Positions 15,568 through 24,606 of a stretch of 35,523 nucleotides of DNA are shown here, piece by piece. Position numbers and translations under genes: made by a program. Source of the DNA: Chloroflexota bacterium (GTDB lineage Bacteria; Chloroflexota; Dehalococcoidia; Lucifugimonadales; G022566795); the NCBI GenBank assembly GCA_022566795.1, contig JADFIF010000013.1, positions 1-35,523 on the forward strand, given 5' to 3'. Below the pieces are notes generated by a model. It saw only the letters and a list, made by a program, of their open reading frames with translations, had not been told where the DNA came from and did no database searches. Numbering within the stretch: the first letter of the stretch is position 1; every line of letters begins with the position of its first letter.

Positions 15568-16563
15568 ATGACGTTTGAATCTCGCAGACTGCCCTCTCGC
15601 ATCGCCGTAACGGGCTCGTCGGGCTACGTCGGACGCGGTCTGATCGAGCGCCTGGAGCGAGACGACGCGGTCGAGGAGATTCTCGCCATCGACGTGCGCC
15701 CGCCCTCCCGCGAGCAGTCGGCAAAGGTGGTTTTCAGAAGACACGACGTCGCCGAGCCGCTGGGCGATATGCTTCGGGAGCACGGCATGGAGGCGGTCGT
15801 CCACCTCGCTTTTCTCCTCAACGCCGGCCATCGCCAGTCCGCCGGCCATCGCGTAAACGTCGGCGGGATTGCCAACGTCCTGGAGGCGGGCGCTCGGGCC
15901 GGCGTGTCTTACGTTTTATACGTCAGCAGCTCGACGGTGTACGGCGCCCACGCCGACAACCCATACGGGCTCATGGAAGAGGCGACGGTACATCCGGTCA
16001 AGAGCTTTCAGTACGGAGAGAACAAGGCGGAGGCCGAGACGCTGCTTGCGAGCTTCATCGAGCATCGGCCATCGATGACGTCGACGGTGCTGCGAGTATG
16101 CCCCGTGATGGGGCCGAACGCGGACAACTTCATATCGAAGGCCTTCTCCAAGCCGGTGTTGGTGAGCGTCAGGGGTTACGACCCTCCCATGCAGCTCGTC
16201 CACGAAGACGATCTCACCGACGTATTGGCCACGTGCCTCACGGCCAGGCCCTCGGGTGTCTACAACGTCGCGGGGCGGGGCACGATCCGGTGGAGCGAGA
16301 TGGCTACCGCCTACGGACGCCGGCTCATTGCTCTGCCCGCGCCGCTTCTCTACGGCCTGACCGAGCTCACCTGGCGGCTGCGGCTCCAGTCCGATTCGCC
16401 GGCGTCCGGACTCGATTTCATCCGCTACCCGTGGACTGTGAGCACGGAGAAGATCGAACGCGAGCTTGGCGTGAAGTTCCGCCACTCCTCGGCAGAGGCC
16501 TGGGAGGGCTTCGTGCGGCGCCGGTCGCAGACCGTGACTGCCACCGATACGAGAGCGCCGTAG
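15568..16563 (+). CDS. NAD-dependent epimerase/dehydratase family protein
   Basis: An extended short-chain dehydrogenase/reductase, about 331 residues. The NAD motif RIAVTGSSGYVGRGL is at the N terminus, DVRPP supplies the acidic cofactor residue at the end of strand 2, AVVHLAFLLN and YVSSSTVYG follow, and the catalytic YxxxK is in QYGENKAEAETLL. The C-terminal half (MQLVHEDDLTDVL, GVYNVAGRGTIRWSEMA) is the usual substrate domain of nucleotide-sugar epimerases. The frame is open from ATG 15541; the ATG at 15568 gives a better N terminus. No ribosome binding site precedes either, and TATGCT nine bases before 15568 could be a -10 box of a leaderless transcript. The substrate is not predictable. 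Confidence 0.85.
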   Translation: MTFESRRLPSRIAVTGSSGYVGRGLIERLERDDAVEEILAIDVRPPSREQSAKVVFRRHDVAEPLGDMLREHGMEAVVHLAFLLNAGHRQSAGHRVNVGGIANVLEAGARAGVSYVLYVSSSTVYGAHADNPYGLMEEATVHPVKSFQYGENKAEAETLLASFIEHRPSMTSTVLRVCPVMGPNADNFISKAFSKPVLVSVRGYDPPMQLVHEDDLTDVLATCLTARPSGVYNVAGRGTIRWSEMATAYGRRLIALPAPLLYGLTELTWRLRLQSDSPASGLDFIRYPWTVSTEKIERELGVKFRHSSAEAWEGFVRRRSQTVTATDTRAP

Positions 16564-16601
16564 GCGGCAGCTACCGGTCAGCCTCAGGGAGGCGACATCT
16601 G

Positions 16602-17516
16602 TTGGTGGATACCATCAAGGCCGTCATCGATACCGACCCCGGCGCCGACGATGCCCTGGCGCTGATGATGGCGCTCGCCGCGCCTCGACTCAACGTCCTC
16701 GGCCTGACGACGGTCGGGGGCAATGCGTCGCTGGCGAACACTACCCGTAATGCGCTGCGATTGCTGCACTACCTTGGCCGAGGGGACGTGCCTGTGTCCC
16801 GCGGTGCAGGCCGCCCTCTCGAGGGAGCATTCCAGTACGCGCCCTACTACCATGGCCGGGGTGGGCTTACGGTGCGTCTTCCTCGAGCCGACGCCGGCGT
16901 CGTGGGCGTCAGAGCCGCCGACTATCTGATCAGCCTGGCGTCGGCCTTTCGCGGCGAGCTGACGATAATCGCGCTGGGCCCGCTGACGAACGTCGCCAGA
17001 GCCATCGACAAGGAGCCTAGAGTGGCGCGCTGGGTCAAAGACGTCGTGGTCATGGGCGGCGCGGTCGAGGTGCCGGGCAACGTCACGCCCCACGCGGAGT
17101 TCAACATCTTCAACGACCCGAAGGCGGCCGACGTCGTCTTCTGCTCGGGCGTTCCGGTGACGCTCGTCGGTCTCGACGTGTGCAACGACGTCTACTTCGA
17201 GACGCGGGACATCGATCTGCTCGACTCCAGTACCGCCAGCGGCAACCTGCAGCGGCGCATCATCAGCGCGTGGTTTGCGCTCCATCCCGAGAGCGAGCGG
17301 TTCTCGCTGTGCGACCCGCTGGCGGTGGCGGCAGCCCTTCGGCCGGACCTGATGACCTATCGCACCGCATCGGTCCGTACAGAGGCGACCGACCAGGCGA
17401 GGCTGGGCAAGACGACGGCGTCATACGGCTCCGGTCCCGTAAAGGTCGCCTCCGCGGTCCGCGCCGAGGAGGCCAAGTCGGAGATCATCGCGATGCTCCG
17501 GCGACACCCCGCATGA
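16602..17516 (+). CDS. inosine-uridine preferring nucleoside hydrolase family protein
   Basis: A calcium-dependent nucleoside hydrolase-fold enzyme of about 304 residues that cleaves the N-glycosidic bond of ribonucleosides. The metal cluster DTDPGADDALALMMAL is at the N terminus, followed by TTVGGNASLANTTRNAL, ALGPLTNVARAI, VVMGGAVEVPGNVTPHAEFNIFNDPKAADVVF and the second metal Asp in C237-D238-P. Many family members have His directly before this Asp; here it is Cys, as reported for one subgroup. The start TTG at 16602 is nine bases after AGGGAGG; GTG at 16605 is equally possible. It follows the epimerase gene in the same direction after 38 bases. Confidence 0.87.
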   Translation: MVDTIKAVIDTDPGADDALALMMALAAPRLNVLGLTTVGGNASLANTTRNALRLLHYLGRGDVPVSRGAGRPLEGAFQYAPYYHGRGGLTVRLPRADAGVVGVRAADYLISLASAFRGELTIIALGPLTNVARAIDKEPRVARWVKDVVVMGGAVEVPGNVTPHAEFNIFNDPKAADVVFCSGVPVTLVGLDVCNDVYFETRDIDLLDSSTASGNLQRRIISAWFALHPESERFSLCDPLAVAAALRPDLMTYRTASVRTEATDQARLGKTTASYGSGPVKVASAVRAEEAKSEIIAMLRRHPA

Positions 17517-17580
17517 CGACGGAGCTGCGGAGGGGCGCGCCCTCGCGACAGGTTAGGAGCGAGCGAGGCCCAGAAGCCTC

Positions 17581-17597
17581 CTCTCCCCGCGGGAGAG
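17581..17597. repeat. short perfect hairpin
   Basis: CTCTCCC-CGC-GGGAGAG, arms of 7 bases with a 3-base loop, followed by a purine-rich tract. No T run follows. Confidence 0.4.
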
Positions 17598-17814
17598 GAT
17601 TGAGGTGAGGGGGAGCACACGCCGCGGTGCGACGTCCACCTCGATTCAGGCTGAGGGCGAGGGGATTTATTGCGCCCTCTCGATTGAGGCAAAGCGGGGT
17701 GGAGATTGCCACCTGCGCGCCTCATCCCCCGCTCCCAAGCCGGACCTCCATGACGCCGCAGCGCCTTGTGATTGCGAGCACTATCGCTTCTTATGCCATT
17801 TGGGGTAAAAACTG

Positions 17815-17843
17815 TTGACCCGCTATCGGGCCGGTGTTATAGT
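17815..17843 (+). promoter_or_regulatory. promoter of the SUF operon
   Basis: TTGACC (17815-17820), an exact 17-base spacer, TATAGT (17838-17843): ten of twelve consensus positions. It is among the best promoters in the window. The predicted transcription start is near 17850, with sufB starting at 17906. Confidence 0.7.
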
Positions 17844-17852
17844 ACCCATGTA

Positions 17853-17875
17853 TTGTTGACCAACTTAATCAACAA
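17853..17875. promoter_or_regulatory. operator-like palindrome at the SUF transcription start
   Basis: TTGTTGA (17853-17859) and TCAACAA (17869-17875) are perfect inverted repeats around a 9-base centre. A GTTG-AC-CAAC pair overlaps the left arm. The site covers roughly +3 to +26 of the predicted transcript. The obvious candidate to bind it is the Rrf2-family regulator encoded at 22465 in the same locus; this is inference. Confidence 0.55.
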
Positions 17876-17905
17876 AGCCACGAAGGCTGAGGAGAGCACA
17901 GCTTA

Positions 17906-19366
17906 ATGGCCACACAGAAGGTCATATCGAGACAGACCGGAGTCGAGGACACTCAGTACAAGTGGGGCTTCGAGTTCGACTACGAGTCGGACGTGGCTCC
18001 CAGGGGCCTGAACGAGGACATCGTCCGGCTCATCTCATCCAAAAAGGGCGAGCCGGAGTGGATGCTCGAGTGGCGGCTCAAGGCCTTCGCCCATTGGAAC
18101 AAGCTGGGCAACGAGGAGCCCACGTGGGCCAATATCTCGCACCCACCGATAGACTTCCAGGACATCATCTACTATGCGGCGCCGAAGTCGCAGAAGGACG
18201 GCCCCAAGAGTCTCGACGAAGTCGACCCAGAGATGCTTGAGGCCTTCGCCAAGCTGGGTATCCCTCTCGAAGAGCAAAAGAAGCTGAGCGGCGTGGCGGT
18301 CGATGCCATCATCGATAGCGTCTCGGTGGCAACCACCTACCAGGAGATGCTGTTGAAGGCAGGCGTCATCTTCTGCTCCATGAGCGAAGCCATCAAGAAC
18401 CACCCCGACCTGGTCCGAAAATACCTGGGCTCCGTGGTCCCCTACACCGACAACTTCTACGCGACGCTCAACTCAGCGGTCTTCAGCGACGGGTCGTTCT
18501 GCTACGTCCCGCCCGGAGTGCGCTGCCCGATAGAGCTGATGACCTACTTCCGCATCAACGAGCTGGACACCGGGCAGTTCGAGCGGACGCTGATCATCGC
18601 CGACGAGGGGAGCTACGTCAGCTACCTGGAGGGGTGCACCGCCCCCATGCGCAAGACCCATCAGCTCCACGCCGCTGTGGTCGAGCTCGTGACGTTGGAC
18701 GACGCCGAGATCAAGTACTCGACGCTCCAGAACTGGTACCCCGGCGACAAAGAGGGCAAGGGCGGCGTGTACAACTTCGTGACGAAGAGGGGCATCGCCC
18801 GCGGGAAGAACTCGAAGATATCCTGGACTCAGGTCGAGACCGGCTCGGCGATAACCTGGAAGTATCCCAGCGTTATCCTGCAGGGCGACAACTCGGTCGG
18901 CGAGTTCTACTCCGTCGCCCTGGTCAACAACTACCAGCAGGCCGACACCGGCACGAAGATGATCCACATCGGCAAGAACACCAAGAGCACCATCGTCGCC
19001 AAGGGGATCTCGGCCGGCCACGCCCAGAACACCTACCGCGGGCAGGTCAAGATCATGCCCACGGCGGACAATGCCCAGAACTTTACCCAGTGCGACTCCC
19101 TGCTCATCGGAGACCAGTGTGGGGCGCACACCGTGCCCTACATCGAGGTACGCAACTCCACCGCGCGAATGGGCCACGAAGCCACCACGTCCAAGGTGAA
19201 CGACGATCAGCTCTTCTACCTGCAGCAGCGGGGCATCTCACTCGAAGAGGCCAACTACATGATCATCAACGGCTTCTGCAGGGGAATCTTCAAGGAGCTG
19301 CCCTTCGAGTTTGCCGCCGAGGCCTCGCAGCTTATGCGCGTCAGCCTGGAGGGGGCCGTCGGATAA
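17906..19366 (+). CDS. sufB: Fe-S cluster assembly scaffold SufB
   Basis: SufB forms the SufBC2D scaffold complex on which iron-sulfur clusters are built. The 486-residue sequence is strongly conserved: [19 protein letters not shown] near the N terminus, [21 protein letters not shown]-type beta-helix entry (here [18 protein letters not shown]), [21 protein letters not shown], and [27 protein letters not shown] with C405, the position of the essential cysteine of the E. coli protein. The C terminus [17 protein letters not shown] is typical. First gene of the operon, transcribed from the promoter at 17815; GAGGAGAG lies 9-16 bases before the ATG. Confidence 0.97.
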   Translation: MATQKVISRQTGVEDTQYKWGFEFDYESDVAPRGLNEDIVRLISSKKGEPEWMLEWRLKAFAHWNKLGNEEPTWANISHPPIDFQDIIYYAAPKSQKDGPKSLDEVDPEMLEAFAKLGIPLEEQKKLSGVAVDAIIDSVSVATTYQEMLLKAGVIFCSMSEAIKNHPDLVRKYLGSVVPYTDNFYATLNSAVFSDGSFCYVPPGVRCPIELMTYFRINELDTGQFERTLIIADEGSYVSYLEGCTAPMRKTHQLHAAVVELVTLDDAEIKYSTLQNWYPGDKEGKGGVYNFVTKRGIARGKNSKISWTQVETGSAITWKYPSVILQGDNSVGEFYSVALVNNYQQADTGTKMIHIGKNTKSTIVAKGISAGHAQNTYRGQVKIMPTADNAQNFTQCDSLLIGDQCGAHTVPYIEVRNSTARMGHEATTSKVNDDQLFYLQQRGISLEEANYMIINGFCRGIFKELPFEFAAEASQLMRVSLEGAVG

Positions 19367-19509
19367 CACGTGTTCGCTCCGTCCGAATATCGTCCTTCCG
19401 CGGAGGGACACCCCCCAGCAGCCAGCCAGCGGGGTTGGCACAGAGGTTTCTTCAACACGCCGCTAGCCGCTGCTAGCTACTAGCAAACGCCGGAGTAACA
19501 GACGCAACC

Positions 19510-20343
19510 ATGACACAAGCGCACGAGCGAAACGGTACAGCCCTGCTCGAGGTAAAAGGCCTTCGCGTATCCGTCGGTGAGACGGAGATACTGAGGGGCA
19601 TCGATCTCACCGTGAGGAAGGGCGAGGTCCACGCCATCATGGGACCCAACGGCTCGGGCAAGAGCACCCTGACCAACGTGCTGGCCGGCCGGCCGGAGTA
19701 CATCGTCACCGAAGGCCAGGTGCTATTCGAGGGCAAGAACATACTGGGGCTTCCTCCCGTGGGCATGGACCCGGAGACGCGGGCCCGCGAGGGAATGTTT
19801 CTGGCCTTTCAGTACCCTGTGGAGCTGGCCGGTGTACGCACCTGGCAGTTCCTCAAGGCCGCCGTGGACGCGACTCGCGAATACCGCGGCCTCCCGCAGC
19901 TGAAGATACGGGAGTTCGACCGGCTGCTCGAGGAAAAGCTCGAGCTGGTCGAGATTGCCCCGGAGCTCATTAAGCGGTCGGTCAACGAGGGGTTCTCGGG
20001 TGGCGAGAAGAAGCGCAACGAGATACTGCAGATGCTGCTGCTGGACCCGAAGCTCGCCATGCTGGACGAGACCGATTCGGGACTCGACATCGACGCCCTG
20101 CGTATCGTGGCCAACGGCGTCAACCAGTTCAAAGGCCCGTCAAAGGCCATCGTTCTCGTCACGCACTACCAGCGGATTCTCAACTACATCACACCGGACT
20201 TCGTCCACGTTCTCGTCGATGGCCGAATCGTGCGCTCGGGCGGCAAGGAGCTCGCCGAGCAGCTTGAGGAGAAGGGGTACGACTGGGTAAGGGAATCCTC
20301 AGATTCCCCAGCGGCCCCCCCAGCAGCCAAGGTCGGAGCGTGA
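19510..20343 (+). CDS. sufC: Fe-S cluster assembly ATPase SufC
   Basis: An ABC-type ATPase that drives rearrangement of the SufB-SufD core. Walker A is GPNGSGKST (residues 45-53), the signature is FSGGEKKRNEI, Walker B is LAMLDETDSGLDIDAL and the switch His is VTHYQRIL. The N-terminal tail is slightly long and the C-terminal tail (EKGYDWVRESSDSPAAP) is normal for SufC. At 277 residues it is slightly longer than usual. It lies 143 bases after sufB; that gap contains an inverted repeat around CCGCGG but no clear promoter. Confidence 0.96.
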   Translation: MTQAHERNGTALLEVKGLRVSVGETEILRGIDLTVRKGEVHAIMGPNGSGKSTLTNVLAGRPEYIVTEGQVLFEGKNILGLPPVGMDPETRAREGMFLAFQYPVELAGVRTWQFLKAAVDATREYRGLPQLKIREFDRLLEEKLELVEIAPELIKRSVNEGFSGGEKKRNEILQMLLLDPKLAMLDETDSGLDIDALRIVANGVNQFKGPSKAIVLVTHYQRILNYITPDFVHVLVDGRIVRSGGKELAEQLEEKGYDWVRESSDSPAAPPAAKVGA

Positions 20344-20359
20344 GGACGCCGCGAGAGAG

Positions 20360-21688
20360 ATGACACAGACGCTCGCCCGATACGAAAGATACCTGTCCGA
20401 CCTGCGGGGTCTTCCCCCGGCAGGCCCGTCGTGGCTGCAGCAGACCCGCAGCGGTGCCGTGGAAAGATTCTCCGAGCTCGGGTTTCCCACGGCGCGCAGG
20501 GGCAACGAGAAGTGGAAGTACACCAACGTTGGCCCAATTGCGAACACGCCCTTTGTCTACCCCTTCGAGGCGTCGGCGAACGGCTTGGCGCCCGCGGACA
20601 TCCAGCGCGTCGTGCCCTGGGACGACGCGTGGACCAACCTAGTGTTTCTAGATGGCCGCTACTCGGAGCTCTTGTCGTCGCCGCGGTCTGCCGATGGGAT
20701 CGCGGTGATGAGCCTCGGTGAGGCGATAGCGTCGGGCGACCCGGACGTCGAGCGGCATCTGGCCAAGTATGCGGACTTCGATGACGACGGCTTCACAGCG
20801 CTGAACACAGCCTTCGTGGCCGACGGGGCCTTCATCCGAGTTCCGGACGGCGCCTCGGTCGACACCCCGATACATCTGGTGTTCCTGTCGACGGACCGCG
20901 GCGAGCCGACCGCATCGCACCCGAGGGTCCTAGTGGTGGCCGGCGCCGGCAGCAAGTCGACCATCATCGAGAGCTACGTCGGCCTGCAATCCAATCGCTA
21001 CTTCACCAACGCGGTAGCGGAGACTGTCCTGCTGGAGGGGTCCCAGATCGACCACTACCGGCTTCTCCTGGAGAGCGACGACGCTTACCACGTCGGGACC
21101 GCACGCGTGCGCCAGTGCGCAGACTCCACATTCACGTCCAGGACATTCGAGAAGAGCGTGGGCCTCGGCAGGTACGATCTTTCGGTCCTCATGGACGGGC
21201 CCAACGCATCGTGCAACCTGAGCGGCCTCTACATGACATCGGGCACTCAGCACGTCGACAACTTCATCACCGTGGACCATGCAAAGCCCTACTCCACCAG
21301 CCGGCTGCTGTACAAGGGCATCCTCGCCGGCAAGTCTAGGGCGGTGTTCGGCGGCACGGTGTGGGTACGGAAGGGCGCCATCAAGACCGACTCGATGCAG
21401 TCGGACAAGAATCTCGTGCTGTCGCCCGACGCCGAAGTGGACAGCAAGCCGGCCCTCTTCATCTACGCCGACGACGTCAAGTGCGGACATGGGGCGACGG
21501 CCGGGAACATCGACAAAAACAGCGTATTCTACCTGCTGAGTCGAGGCATCGACCTGGAGACGGCCAGCCGCATGCTGATCTACGGGTTCGCCAGCGAGAT
21601 CATCGACTTGGTCCGAGTCGACTCCCTGCGCGACCAGCTGGAGAGGCTGTTCCTGGAGTCGCTGCCCAGCTTCAAGTTCGAGTTTTAG
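20360..21688 (+). CDS. sufD: Fe-S cluster assembly protein SufD
   Basis: SufD is the partner of SufB in the scaffold. This 442-residue protein has the RRGNEKWKYTNV segment near residue 50, a beta-helix core, and the conserved KCGHGATAGNIDKNSVFYLLSRGID segment in which C375 and H377 correspond to the Cys/His pair important in the E. coli protein. The end RMLIYGFASEIIDLV is typical. The start ATG at 20360 lies 16 bases after sufC, preceded by GAGAGA. A sufU gene follows after 11 bases. Confidence 0.95.
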   Translation: MTQTLARYERYLSDLRGLPPAGPSWLQQTRSGAVERFSELGFPTARRGNEKWKYTNVGPIANTPFVYPFEASANGLAPADIQRVVPWDDAWTNLVFLDGRYSELLSSPRSADGIAVMSLGEAIASGDPDVERHLAKYADFDDDGFTALNTAFVADGAFIRVPDGASVDTPIHLVFLSTDRGEPTASHPRVLVVAGAGSKSTIIESYVGLQSNRYFTNAVAETVLLEGSQIDHYRLLLESDDAYHVGTARVRQCADSTFTSRTFEKSVGLGRYDLSVLMDGPNASCNLSGLYMTSGTQHVDNFITVDHAKPYSTSRLLYKGILAGKSRAVFGGTVWVRKGAIKTDSMQSDKNLVLSPDAEVDSKPALFIYADDVKCGHGATAGNIDKNSVFYLLSRGIDLETASRMLIYGFASEIIDLVRVDSLRDQLERLFLESLPSFKFEF

Positions 21689-21699
21689 GCTACATCTGG

Positions 21700-22152
21700 A
21701 TGTACGACCTGAGAGACCTGTATCAGGAGATCGTGGTCGACCACAGTCGGAGGCCGCGCAACTTTGGCGAGCTTGAGGAGGCCAACCGCACGGCCGAAGG
21801 CTTCAACCCCCTGTGTGGCGACCAGCTGACGATCTACCTGAAGGTGAGCGACCGCGTGGTAACCGACGTCAAGTTTGTCGGCACGGGCTGCGCGATCTCC
21901 AAGGCATCGGCATCCATGATGACCGAGGAGATCAAGGGCAAGACGGTAGAGGACATCGAGAGCATATTCGAAAGTTTCCGACGCATGGTCACGCGAAAGC
22001 ACGGCGAGGATTTTGACTCGAGCGACCTCGGGGACCTAGAGATCCTGTCAGGCGTTTCGGAGTACCCGGCCAGAATCAAGTGCGCCACGCTGTCTTGGCA
22101 CGCGATGCAGGCCGCCCTATCGGACAAACGAGAAGCCGTGTCGACGGAGTAG
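21700..22152 (+). CDS. sufU: SufU-type sulfur acceptor / scaffold, first copy
   Basis: A 150-residue member of the SufU/IscU fold family. In Gram-positive bacteria SufU takes sulfur from SufS by a zinc-dependent mechanism. All four expected zinc ligands are present: C39 and D41 (NPLCGDQ), C64 (GTGCAIS) and C128 (RIKCATLSW). The insertion between the second and third cysteines that marks SufU rather than IscU is present. The ATG at 21700 is 11 bases after sufD, so it belongs to the sufBCD transcript. It is clearly divergent from the second copy at 24587, which argues against a recent duplication. Confidence 0.92.
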   Translation: MYDLRDLYQEIVVDHSRRPRNFGELEEANRTAEGFNPLCGDQLTIYLKVSDRVVTDVKFVGTGCAISKASASMMTEEIKGKTVEDIESIFESFRRMVTRKHGEDFDSSDLGDLEILSGVSEYPARIKCATLSWHAMQAALSDKREAVSTE

Positions 22153-22180
22153 TTTTTCCGCAGGGTGAAGTTGGGTACGT

Positions 22181-22383
22181 AAAATGGGGAGTGCAACGCG
22201 GCTAAGCCCCTTTACCGGGAGGTTGAGAGCCTGCCCTGAGCATCGTCGAAGGGGTGTCCCTCAGATACAAATCTCTTCCCCTTCCTCACTCGAAAGGGGC
22301 GCCGGGAGCCTGCCTTGAGCAAAGCCTGTGGTGAGCTTGTCGAACCATCGAAGGGGATGGTCGAAGGAGTTTGTCAGCGCCCG
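22181..22383. repeat. dispersed intergenic repeat, copy 2 (two inserted modules)
   Basis: This copy aligns with 2461-2597 block by block but carries two extra segments. The first (about 22229-22251, containing CCCTGAGCATCGTCGAAGG) interrupts the left arm of the hairpin whose right arm is CCCTCAGA (22258-22265). The second (about 22309-22353, starting CCTGCCTTGAGC and ending ATCGAAGG) lies between GGCGCC and the shared block ATGGT.GAAG. It fills the 312-base gap between sufU and the Rrf2 gene; TTGTCA at 22371 could be part of the regulator's promoter. Confidence 0.75.
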
Positions 22384-22464
22384 GTTGGTCACACGGATAA
22401 ATAGCTCGGAGGTTACCGACACGCGTCTATTAGGACGCCCCAAACAGAGTCTGGAGTATCCATC

Positions 22465-22926
22465 ATGCACATTCCAATAAAGGTTGACTACGGAGTGCGG
22501 GCGCTGGTCGATCTGGCGAGGAACACGGGCGACAGGCCGGTCCGTGCCACGGAAATCGCGGCACGTGCCGCGATCCCGGAGCCGTATCTGGCGCAGGTGC
22601 TGAATGCCCTGAGCAAGAAGGGCCTGATTCGGAGCCAGCGCGGCCCCCGGGGCGGCCACATGTTGGCCATGCGGCCGGCCGATATCCGCCTCAGCGCGGT
22701 GATGGCATGTCTCGGGACGACGGAAGGGCTCGTCGGCTGTCTGGACGGCTCCACCAGCTGCATACACACGCCCGGATGCGCGCAGAGGGAAGTATGGCAG
22801 GCAGTCGAGAAGGCCGTGTTCGATATTCTCGACTCGACTACCGTGGCTAACCTCGTGGCGCGAACTGAGGCAATTCAAGACGAGCGGTTTAGGCAGAATC
22901 TCGCGGTGCCCACGGCCGCGACGTAG
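22465..22926 (+). CDS. Rrf2-family iron-sulfur-responsive regulator
   Basis: A 153-residue winged-helix regulator of the Rrf2 family (IscR/SufR-like). DYGVRALVDLAR at residues 8-19, IAARAAIPEPYLAQVLNALSKKGLIRSQRGPRGG as the DNA-binding helix and wing, and three cysteines C92-x6-C99-x5-C105 that match the cluster-binding pattern of this family (C82 is extra). Located between sufU and the Rieske gene, it probably reads iron-sulfur status and controls the SUF genes, for instance through the palindrome at 17853. GGAG is 9 bases before the ATG. Whether it represses or activates is not shown. Confidence 0.92.
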   Translation: MHIPIKVDYGVRALVDLARNTGDRPVRATEIAARAAIPEPYLAQVLNALSKKGLIRSQRGPRGGHMLAMRPADIRLSAVMACLGTTEGLVGCLDGSTSCIHTPGCAQREVWQAVEKAVFDILDSTTVANLVARTEAIQDERFRQNLAVPTAAT

Positions 22927-22983
22927 GCGCCGGGCAGATCGTAGAGCCGATCGGCGAGAAAACAATCACGAGGGGTTGGACTT

Positions 22984-23292
22984 ATGGCATACGTCAAGGT
23001 CGGTAAAGTGAGCGATGTCCCCGAGGGAACCGCGAAAGTGTACGAGGTGAATGGGCGTGCTATCGCGGTCTGCAACGTGGACGGTACGTTGTACGGCGTG
23101 GACGACGTCTGTACCCACGACGAGGGGTCCCTGGACCAGGGCGACCTGGAGGACTTCGAGATCGAATGCCCGCGGCACGGCGCCCGGTTCGATGTCCGCA
23201 CCGGCGAGGTCAAGGCTCTCCCCGCTGTCCTTCCCATCGACACCTTCGGCGTGCGTGTCGATGGCGACGACATAGAGATCGACGTGGCGTAG
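22984..23292 (+). CDS. Rieske [2Fe-2S] ferredoxin
   Basis: A 102-residue soluble Rieske-type ferredoxin. The cluster is held by C43-T-H45 and C62-P-R-H65 (VCTHDEGSL...IECPRHGARFD), and the rest has the usual compact beta fold. No signal peptide is present, so it is cytoplasmic. Such small Rieske proteins are common in SUF loci of Actinobacteria and Chloroflexota, where they may donate electrons during cluster assembly; the exact role is unsettled. The ATG at 22984 follows GAGGGG. It precedes sufS by 72 bases. Confidence 0.92.
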   Translation: MAYVKVGKVSDVPEGTAKVYEVNGRAIAVCNVDGTLYGVDDVCTHDEGSLDQGDLEDFEIECPRHGARFDVRTGEVKALPAVLPIDTFGVRVDGDDIEIDVA

Positions 23293-23364
23293 CGCTTGCC
23301 CGCCGGGCGCCCGCTGACATCACCATTCGGACGAGCCACCAAGGCACAGCCCAAAAGGATTAGA

Positions 23365-24606
23365 ATGCTCGACTCAGGCAAGATCAGAGAGGACTTTCCC
23401 ATCCTCTCCAAGAAGGTGTACGGCAAGCCGCTGGTGTGGCTGGACAACGCCGCTACCTCTCAGAAGCCTCGATCTGTCATCCAATCCCTGGTGGACTACT
23501 ACGAGGGCTACAACGCAAACGTCCATCGCGGCGTTCACGCCCTCAGTATCGAGTCCACCGACGCGTTCGAGCTGGCGCGGCAAAAGGTCGCGGACTTCAT
23601 CCATGCCGACGCCGCCGAGTCCATCGTCTGGACTCGTAACACCACCGAAGCCATCAACCTCGTGGCCAACACGTGGGCACGAGACAACATTGGGGCTGGA
23701 GACGAAATCCTCTTGACTCCGATGGAGCATCACAGCAACCTCGTTCCCTGGCAGAAGGTAGCTCAGGAGAATGGCGCTCGTCTGAAGTTCATCCCCATGC
23801 ACGAGGATGGCACCCTCGACCTGGAGAATATCGACGCGATCTTTGGCCCGCGGACGAAGCTCCTGGCCATTGTGCACGTGTCCAACTCGATGGGCACGAT
23901 AAATCCAGTCAAAGAGCTCGCCGCCAGGGCCCATGCCGTCGGCGCAATGGTGCTCGTGGACGGCGCGCAGAGCGTGCCCCACATGCCAGTCGACGTCAAC
24001 GACCTCGACTGCGACTTCCTGGCCTTCTCCGGCCACAAGATGCTCGGGCCCACGGGTATCGGCGTCCTTTACGCCAAGCGGGATGTGCTGGAGGAGATGG
24101 ACCCGTTCCTGCGCGGTGGAGAGATGGTCCTCGAGGTGTGGTACGACCGGGCGACGTGGAACGCCCTGCCCATGCGCTTCGAGGCTGGTACGCCCAACAT
24201 CGCGGATGCCATCGGCCTGGGCGCCGCCGTCGATTACCTGCAGGCCCTCGGGATGGAGAACGTCCGGCAGCACGAAGTCGAGCTGACCGGGTACGGGCTA
24301 AAGCGCTTCGAAGAGCTGGACGAGGTCGTCGTCTACGGCCCCCAGAACCCGGACGTCAGGGGCGGCGCCATACTGTTCAACGCCGCCGACATTCATCCTC
24401 ACGACCTTGGCACGATCATGGACCGCCAGGGCATCGCCATCCGCACCGGGCACCACTGCACCATGCCTCTGATGCGTACCCTGGGAGTGGCCGCCACGGC
24501 CAGAGCGAGCTTTTACGTCTATAATACGACGCAAGAGGTCGATACTCTGGTGGACGGCCTCAAGGAGGCATTGGAGTACTTCGCGCATGAGGTTCGAGGA
24601 GCTTGA
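23365..24606 (+). CDS. sufS: cysteine desulfurase SufS
   Basis: A PLP-dependent group II cysteine desulfurase that strips sulfur from cysteine for cluster assembly. PLP lysine is K225 in FSGHKMLGPTGIG, catalytic cysteine C365 in RTGHHCTMPLM, and YLDNAATSQKP-type N terminus (VWLDNAATSQKP) and THSNLVPWQ-like segment (HHSNLVPWQ) are present. The open frame reaches back to 23296, but the ATG at 23365 with AGGA seven bases before it gives the standard N terminus (413 residues). The 3' end overlaps the second sufU by 20 bases. Confidence 0.95.
   Translation: MLDSGKIREDFPILSKKVYGKPLVWLDNAATSQKPRSVIQSLVDYYEGYNANVHRGVHALSIESTDAFELARQKVADFIHADAAESIVWTRNTTEAINLVANTWARDNIGAGDEILLTPMEHHSNLVPWQKVAQENGARLKFIPMHEDGTLDLENIDAIFGPRTKLLAIVHVSNSMGTINPVKELAARAHAVGAMVLVDGAQSVPHMPVDVNDLDCDFLAFSGHKMLGPTGIGVLYAKRDVLEEMDPFLRGGEMVLEVWYDRATWNALPMRFEAGTPNIADAIGLGAAVDYLQALGMENVRQHEVELTGYGLKRFEELDEVVVYGPQNPDVRGGAILFNAADIHPHDLGTIMDRQGIAIRTGHHCTMPLMRTLGVAATARASFYVYNTTQEVDTLVDGLKEALEYFAHEVRGA

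Larger units (their letters stand above)
17517..17905. other. intergenic region upstream of the SUF locus
   Basis: A 389-base gap. The left part contains a perfect stem CTCTCCC-CGC-GGGAGAG (17581-17597) and a second pair GAGGGCG/CGCCCTC (17653-17659 and 17673-17679), which look like dispersed intergenic hairpins. The first may also end the nucleoside hydrolase transcript. The right part holds the SUF promoter and operator-like palindrome. No gene is supported here. Confidence 0.6.
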
